Below are positions 57,408 to 64,000 of a stretch of DNA of 64,000 bases, one piece after another (the stretch's first letter is position 1; the number at the start of each line of letters is the position of its first letter). Location: the NCBI GenBank assembly GCA_028274465.1, contig CM051455.1, positions 97,348,365 to 97,412,364 of the forward strand, read 5' to 3'. Under the pieces are notes generated by a model. It was given only the letters and a program-made list of their open reading frames with translations, was not told the origin of the DNA and did not search any database. A program made the position numbers and the translations under genes. Source of the DNA: Plantago ovata. Its lineage: Eukaryota > Streptophyta > Magnoliopsida > Lamiales > Plantaginaceae.

Positions 57408-58445
57408 CTAGCAATAAGAGAATGAGGAAATAAGATGTGATACTAGATGTTGCCGTGTGGTTTGGCCTCGGTCGGCTGAGTACACTATATGTAAGGTATT
57501 GAGATTGTTCGAGGGCCCTTGTTGGTGATCATCGAAGCTCGTGGTGGTGGTGGTAGTTCCACTAATAGATCGAATAGGACCAACTCCTCCATCAGTAATC
57601 ATGGCATCCTCATTGTCCCTATTGTCTTCAATGTCACCATTATCACCATTAGAAGAATTGCATTGTCGAAGAGAATCCTCCAGATTAGCCTCTGCAGTTA
57701 TGGGGGTTTCCATTCGGTATCTCTCTAATAGACTGTGAACTGTTGAAGGGGAAAGAGCAGTGGTCTTAGAGTCTCCCTCACCAGCGTTCTCTACCCCATA
57801 GAACTGACAGTAAACTGCGATGAAACTCGGAAACTCGGAGGTTTTCTTCTTCTTTGCCCAATGTTGCCCACATTCTCTACGGTTGATGCTCCCGATGTCT
57901 ATATGGTGCTCCCTCAATAAGCAGTCGAGGGGCAGCCCAAAGAGGGGCTGGGTGTCCATGTCATTATGTTTTGGAATCAAGTTAGCGATTCGGAACTTCA
58001 TCACCACTGTCGACTCAAGACTGAATCTGTTGTGATGAGGCCGCCCCGGCTCCTTCCTATTCACTCGAACCTTGCAGTCCTTGTGACAGATTTCTGTCGT
58101 AATATTGGTTTCAATCCCTTCAGTGGTACATGAATAGACATAAGAGTGCTCACTCCTGGTGGATTCTTGTTCCTCCTTATTGATAAACCGCGAAGTTGTT
58201 GCAAAAGTCCATGGCTCGAACGCACCTCTAACGAGATCACTCTCCTTCTCTTGAAGATTAGTAGACCCAACATAGAACTCATGCAGAACGTCCTTGTCAA
58301 ACCCTTTGACATGGTTGTGATCGAACCGCCTCCAATACCTCATTGTAGCCAAACGGAAGTGCTCCTCTCCTTTCGTGGCATGGTTCCTACAAACATCTAT
58401 TTGTACCTCGTACAACAAAACAGATTTATGCATATGCAAATGCAA
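57408..58445 (-). CDS. ORF2 of element III, 345 aa, intact env-position ORF
   Basis: The only full-length copy of this second ORF. The central part (about residues 120-230) has the arrangement GRPHHNRF...ANLIPKHNDMDTQP...LPLDCLLREHHIDIGSI...FPSFIAVYCQFYGV. It resembles the 'putative plant transposon protein' domain carried after gag-pol by Athila-like elements; I judge this by eye. The C terminus has Asn-Gly-Asp-Asn repeats and a Thr run. No signal peptide or convincing membrane helix is seen, so an envelope role is not supported. Three homologous copies kept in place in the array argue for past function in the family. Confidence 0.6.
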   Translation of the reverse strand: MHLHMHKSVLLYEVQIDVCRNHATKGEEHFRLATMRYWRRFDHNHVKGFDKDVLHEFYVGSTNLQEKESDLVRGAFEPWTFATTSRFINKEEQESTRSEHSYVYSCTTEGIETNITTEICHKDCKVRVNRKEPGRPHHNRFSLESTVVMKFRIANLIPKHNDMDTQPLFGLPLDCLLREHHIDIGSINRRECGQHWAKKKKTSEFPSFIAVYCQFYGVENAGEGDSKTTALSPSTVHSLLERYRMETPITAEANLEDSLRQCNSSNGDNGDIEDNRDNEDAMITDGGVGPIRSISGTTTTTTSFDDHQQGPSNNLNTLHIVYSADRGQTTRQHLVSHLISSFSYC

Positions 58446-59504
58446 GAGTGAAACACACGAGTGATATCAACAACAATCGAACTCCTCAAAACCTCCATGT
58501 CTAGTCTAGCTACTTTTGGAATTAACATGCAACACACCATTATAACGTCGACATGTACATAACACATTATGCTCGTGCTAGACAACAAATCGCCTTAAAT
58601 CATAAGGCTCAATTCATACCATAGTAGCAAAAATCCAACATCATAAATCCTCAAACTCATCAATCATGCATTCTACCATCATGTCCATCATTATCACATC
58701 AATAAACACAACCATAAACATGGAATGGAAGGGAAAGAAGCATGCCAAACGAGATATAGACACCTAGTAGGCAAAATTCTCAAACCAACAAACCAAGCAT
58801 AATTGAACATGCAATTGATAGTGAATAACATTTCTAATCACACAAACAATCAACCCATACATCATATAAGCCTAATTGAAGCATAAATCAGAAAACCCCC
58901 AAATTTGAAAAATTAGGGTTCATGTGAAGATACCTCAGATCTGGAAAACAAATGCACTAGGGTGAAAGTTATTCCGATAGAGTTAGAGAGCATGCAATGG
59001 GCTTCGATTGAAGTTAAAGAACACAAAATTTGATGGAGAATTGAAGAAATTATGGTAGAAAGAAGAATTTTCGAGTTTTGGGAATTCTGGGAGTAAAAAA
59101 GTGGAAGGAGATGAATAATGAGGATTTTTGGGATGAAATCCCGTATAAGAATTGTCTGATGGTGTGGGGCAATTCGCCCCCCACTTCCAGAGAGTATGAA
59201 ACTCTCTAGCTTTGTGGGGCGATTCGCCCCCACCTCCAGAGGTGGGGAGACGAAATTTTTCGAAAAACTCAGTATTTTATCCCCTAAAACCATTTCCCTC
59301 ATGAAAATCACTCGAAAAATTTCACTCAAGCATAAACATAAGCACAAACCAACACATAGACGAACAAATTCACATAAAGAAAAGCAAATTGTTCAATGTG
59401 TGAATGCATGCAATGCAATAAAGCGATAAAAAAGTGATAAAACTACGGGTTGCCTCCCGGATAGCGCCATTGTTTATAGTCTTTGACTCGACTTCTTCTT
59501 GCTC

Positions 59505-61664
59505 CTAGTTCTTCTTTTTGAGGGTACTAGACTTCCCCTTCATGGATCTTCTCTTCATGCCACGAACCTGTGAATAAGAATGAACATAGACAGCAAGACC
59601 AAAGTAGTTAATTGTGTGAGAAGCATTGAAGTGAATATTTGGATCAGGTATGGCTCGCAACACATGTCGCTTGCCATCCACCTCAATGGTGCAAGTTCTT
59701 CAGTAGATGTCTATCACGGAGCGTAGCTTAGTCAAGAACGTTCGCCCTAAGAGAACAACATACCCCATCTCAGGTGTAGACGCCAGCATAACTACTAAAT
59801 TGGTGTACATAGAAGCTTCACCAATCTTAACCAATACGTTCTTCACAACGCCTTCGGGTCTCACAAAGGATCCATCCGCCAATTGCATAATAGCCTTATG
59901 CTCAGATAGTTTTCCAAGGCTACTCTTCTCAAACACATTCATTGGGAGCACATTAGAGTAAGATCCCGTATCTAGTGTAGCACGGACATCTTCAAGTTTA
60001 CCAATCCCAACATTAACATCGAAACTTTGAAGGATTGGCTCGGGATCCTCTTGCTCTTCCTCACTCTCATCAGATCCAAGGTCCTTCTCTTCTTCCTTGG
60101 CTAGTGGCGGTTCTTCATCCTTGCAACGCTCACACTTAGCAACCTTCTTGATGGTGATTTCAATAGGAAGATCACCCACCAAGGTAATGGACATCGACTT
60201 CTCAGTGTTGATAGGCAACTTCCCTTGCCCCCTACTTGCTCCACGGTCAATCAACTATTGCATATTTTCATGGGCAATCCTAGTGCTCTCTTCCAAACGA
60301 TCAAGCCTCGCCCTAGTCTTCTCGGAATCTTCTTCATAACCCTTAAGAAAACTTTGGGTGTGATCAACCATCTTTTGCAAGTTCTCCATGAGTAGAGCTG
60401 TCTTCGACTTCGGTTGCTCTTTGGGAGAGGGATTTTCGCAGTGATCATTACCATAGTTAAGCCTACTACGGTCTTGGTTAGGGCCATAACTTTGGCTAGC
60501 CGGTGCATATCCTTGATTGTTCCGGAACTCTCTTCTCCAAAATCCACCTCGAGGATTCCTACCATCTTGTCCGTAGCTAGCTTCTTGAGTACCAAATTCC
60601 GTTGCAAAGGCTTCCTCTTCGCCTCCTTGAACCCAATTGCCATCATCATAGGCAAGCTTCGATCTACACATATGAGCTCCATGCCCATAGTTCTTGCATA
60701 TTCGGCAAACCTCTTTTGACATAGCTATTCCTGCGGAGTTCTTGAGGACTTGTTTCAACTCATTGGTAAAGCACTCGAATCAATCCCCATTCCCCCCATA
60801 CATAGGGGCCTCTTGAGTAGGTGGAGCTTCAGGTACACGTCTCCTAACCATTGCTCTTGGATCCTTGAATTGCGAACCCTTAGCAAGCCTTTCGAAAACC
60901 GCCCAGACGGCTTCCGCGGTTTCCTCCCAAATATTGCCACGGCATTGAAAATCCACCACTTGCTGGTTCTCAAAGGTCAGTCCATTGTAGAAGTGTTGGA
61001 CAAGATCCAAAAGCTCAAAACCATGGTGAGGGCACTTGTTGATGAGGTCTTGGAACCTCTCAAACGCGGTGTAGATGGTTTCATCATAGTCTTGTTTGAA
61101 CCCAGTGATTTGCGCCTTAAGCGCGGTAGTCAAGGTGTGAGGGAAGTATTTCTCCATGAATGCTGAAAAAACCTTCTCCCAAGTGTCCAGCGAACCCGCC
61201 GATAGAGAACTTAACCATGACTTGGCCCTGTCGCCAAGCCCCATCGCAAAAACCTTCATTCTCAACTCATCCGTTGTTATTTTAGCTCCGGGTCGTGGGA
61301 GTTGGTTGACGAAATCATCGATATCGTGTAAGTACCCCATCACATCTTCCCTTGCTAAGCCATAGAACCTCGGAAGTTGTTGGAACGCGTGGTTTTTTAA
61401 TTCCAGATCTCGAGTTGCAGGCGAAAGAACAATCGCCGGTCCCCTCATACGATCCTTGGTGGGTTGCACCCATGCTTTCAGTGGTCTAGCTTCTGCCATT
61501 CCGACGATTTCCTTAAAAAGACTGTGTAGAGATTCAGAGAAATCGGTATCCTCTATTTCCTCTAGTTCACGTTGTCGAAGTTGTCGCCTTCTTTGGTGGT
61601 AGACTCTGTCGATTTCAAAAATTGGTTCAACAAGCGGTGTTCCCCTAGATCGTGTACTTCGCAT
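59505..61664 (-). pseudogene. gag-protease of element III, three in-frame stops
   Basis: Homologous from end to end to the 45103-47247 copy, and with a longer plausible N terminus (MRSTRSRGTP...). Stops at 60780-60782 and 59700-59702 are each CGA to TGA, the change expected from deamination of methylated CpG. A third at 60255-60257 is GAG to TAG. The zinc knuckle and protease DTG are still readable between the stops. No frameshift is needed. Confidence 0.85.
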
Positions 61665-61797
61665 AACAAGCTAAGAAAGGAGTATCAGAGAGATCAAATA
61701 GAAAAAATAAAAACTACTAAAACTAGGAATTGAATGCTGAAAATATATAAAAGCAAAACAGAAAAAAGGAGTATAGTCCCCGGCAACGGCGCCAATT

Positions 61798-62983
61798 TGA
61801 TGAACTGAGATTGTCAGACTCAAATTAATCAAATAAATTTGTTTTTAGCCAAAGGCAATTCACAACTACAACGAAAACCGTAGTGTAGCAGTAAAATAAC
61901 CTCGAGTGTCGAACTCTAAGGACTATAACTAGCTTTATCTAATTTTAACTTAAACTATAAAATCAACAGACGACTTAGCACAGGTTTTTCTTATCAAGAT
62001 AATGGAAGTTAGTGATAGTATGATCATTCAAAGCATAGCAGGTTAATAATCATGCATGAAGTACCCGATCGTTTTGCATAGAGATCTAAGATCATGAATT
62101 GTCCAATGTGTTCCGTTTTATTCAACACTACGAAGATAGAGGGCTTAGATAGAACAAAGAAATAAAGTAATAACTCAAAGTCTGATTCGCATTACCGCAT
62201 CATGCATAATTAATAACCCTTCGCTAAGAAATCACATTCTATCACCAACAATAGATTTAACTACTCATAGATGTAATGCAATCAACAAAATCATAGCAAG
62301 ATTGAATGAAAACATGTTGAAAGATTTAAATATAAATAGAAAAATCAGAGATACAATGTTACCGAAGGTTGTCAATCTCCGAAGAATCGCGATCTCAAAA
62401 GCTCCAAATTTATAAGAAAAATTGTCTCCTATGCTTAAAATTCCCAGAACAGGCTCTGGAGAATTCCTACCTAAAACTAATGAGAAAGGTATGAAAAAAG
62501 GTCTGAGAAAGTATAAAAAACGTAGAGAAATAGCAACTATATATAGGAGTTCGGCACGCGTGGGGCGAGTCGCCCCACACACCGGGCGAACCGCCTGGTG
62601 TGGGGCGAACCGCCCCACATCCCGGGCGAATCGCCCGGGAGGTGCAGTCGGCGAGAGATGTGTTTTTGGATTTCTTTTCCTTTTCGGACTCGGTTTTTGC
62701 CTTCTAGTGACCTTTAAGCCTTCAAACTCGACCCCTAGATTTCAATTTCCATTCGGAATCTTCTAGATACTCCAAAAATGTCCTCGGAACACCGATTCTT
62801 CATTTTGTTCAATATAATTGCCCAGAAAACCACGTTTTTCACCTAAAACCTGTAAAATGCAAACTAAAGGGAAACGTGACACTATTCTAATAAAATGCAC
62901 TAAAATATAGCTAAATTAACATAGATGATAGCAAAAATAGGTGAAAAAAGACTCGAATGAAGGTGTAAAATACACGTTCATCA
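61798..62983 (-). mobile_element. LTR E (5' LTR of element III)
   Basis: 1,186 bases with TGATGAAC/GTTCATCA ends. The minus-strand TATA box (62537-62547) is followed upstream by palindromes at 62560-62578, 62600-62618 and 62621-62639, each with 9-bp or similar arms. It also acts as the 3' LTR of a further truncated copy. Confidence 0.9.
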
Positions 62984-63268
62984 AACTCCCCAAACCGTAC
63001 CTTTGCTTGTCCTCAAGCAACTAAGCTAGACTCTAATGCAAAAAACAATGCAACACAAAAAATGGAGTCTCATGCCAAATGAAATGAACTAATCTATTGA
63101 ATCTATCAAAAAACATATGAACAAAAACCATACAAATCATAACATGGATATTGGTTGAAGAATGCCTCGATTGATTCATACACATTCACATATGCACTTA
63201 TGTCAAACAAGATAGTCTCTCGTAACATTCTCTACCTTGACCTAGTCAGTGACGACGTAATGAAACAT
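62984..63268 (-). mobile_element. Truncated 3' end of a fourth Athila-like copy
   Basis: Polypurine tract and 3' untranslated sequence identical in layout to the others, cut within 'gacgacgtaatgaaacat'. The next base belongs to a copia integrase. No LTR and no target duplication at this border. Confidence 0.85.
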
Positions 63269-63409
63269 CTTAAGGAAGCAGCAAGAACAATGCCATACTG
63301 GGTTGAAGCGATTAATACCGCCTTCTATACTCAAAACAGATGTTTGATTACTAAGGAATACAACAAAACTCCCTATGAGTTATTTGTTGAAAGACCTCCT
63401 AACATCTGA
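63269..63409 (+). pseudogene. copia integrase fragment (resumption of the SIRE-like element)
   Basis: About 46 residues, LKEAARTMPYWVEAINTAFY then NKTPYELFVERPPN, match the C-terminal part of the copia integrase core, with some residues missing after ARTM. It has the same strand as the copia gag at 36889-38828, and nothing else in the window could be its parent. A stop (TGA) lies at the start of the next element. Confidence 0.7.
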
Positions 63410-64000
63410 TAGTGTATATGTCCTAGAGACAATCCTTATTAAGGGCATGCAACCCTTATAAAGGGCATATATGTACTATTACACAGGTCAACGTAATATA
63501 ATATATGTTTGTTGTTTGACTATTGAGTATCGCTTTCATATTTATATTACACCAGGCATGCAGCATGTCATATCTCTATTCTTGTTTGTATTGATATTAA
63601 ACATGTCTCTTCGGATAGATGACCGATCACACAGATAGTGGGAGCTATGTGAGTTATCATCTATCCCAAACCCCCCCTAATCGAGGTTCATCTCGGATGT
63701 AGGGGTCTGAATGAACCAGCTTAGACTAGTATGCATGGAGGTTATACTTGTTAGAGCAAGTGTGAGCCGATCCCACGACCACGGAACGGATTGTTGGACA
63801 ATCAAGAAACGTTCCCATAATTGCGCATAGTTGATCGAAGGGTGATTACCGAACAATGGAAGTACCCACCGGACACTCCCATCGATGTATACTCTACACC
63901 GAAGTGTCTATGGGAACCGGTAAGTTGTCGAAGTGATGCCAGTCGTCGTTTTGACTTACAGGACTTTATCATCGCATTTGTTGCCCCATATCCTTGGTGG
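63407..64000. mobile_element. LTR-like sequence of another element, cut by the window end
   Basis: 'tgatagtgtatatgtcctagagac' begins abruptly inside the integrase reading frame. The sequence that follows has no ORF and contains short repeats (aagggcat). It looks like an LTR, but its far end and primer site are outside the window, so family and strand are open. Confidence 0.4.

Larger units (their letters stand above)
55927..61797 (-). mobile_element. Internal region of element III
   Basis: Runs from the polypurine tract (55927 on) to the primer-binding site (61777-61794, TGGCGCCGTTGCCGGGGA on the minus strand). Order as in elements I and II. There is no sequence for reverse transcriptase, RNase H or integrase. 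Confidence 0.88.

Overview
This window is plant nuclear DNA, most likely from a eudicot. The reasons are many short exons with GT/AG borders and AT-rich introns, three genes of ordinary plant families, and dense Mutator-like, Stowaway-like, LINE, SINE, Ty1/copia and Ty3/gypsy elements. I cannot name the species.

Host genes. (1) 909-10574 (+): SHOC1 (SHORTAGE IN CHIASMATA 1), the XPF-like meiotic crossover factor, in nine coding exons. The best reading needs two 1-base frame changes, near 3600 and near 9690. (2) 11458-14704 (-): a 757-residue protein with an NT-C2 domain and a long coiled coil ('myosin heavy chain-related'), convergent with SHOC1. From memory, the same two families are neighbours in Arabidopsis (At5g52280/At5g52290), so this looks like conserved microsynteny. 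(3) 28385-31685 (-): a complete 11-exon signal peptide peptidase (ER intramembrane aspartyl protease), with a LINE fragment in intron 1 and an intron in the 5' UTR.

Small-repeat zone, 14.7-33.5 kb. A 1.7-kb TIR element, a Stowaway-type MITE with TA target site, a 190-bp TIR element, a tRNA-like SINE fragment, and a 125-bp foldback MITE with a 9-bp target duplication lie between genes 2 and 3. A ~6.6-kb Mutator-like element (about 20986-27550) carries a broken FAR1-type DNA-binding exon on + and an acidic repeated exon on -. The acidic exon sits in a higher-order array of ~700-bp blocks built from a 100-bp minisatellite. An element with an identical 25-bp end enters the window from the left (1-698), so two related elements point head-to-head at the 20-kb block holding SHOC1 and its neighbour.

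Retrotransposon nest, 33.5-64 kb. A gypsy element (+) (LTR 33530-34395, broken gag) is interrupted by a SIRE-like copia element (+) (LTR 35264-36776, broken gag). That copia element is interrupted by a minus-strand Athila-like array, and its integrase resumes only at 63269. In the array, LTRs A, D and E are separated by complete internal regions. A further complete copy (LTRs B and C) is inserted inside one of them next to its polypurine tract, with a 5-bp GGAGT duplication. All three complete internal regions encode gag-protease and a second, env-position ORF but no reverse transcriptase, RNase H or integrase. They look like a non-autonomous family that is copied in trans. Another LTR-like sequence begins near 63407 and runs off the window.
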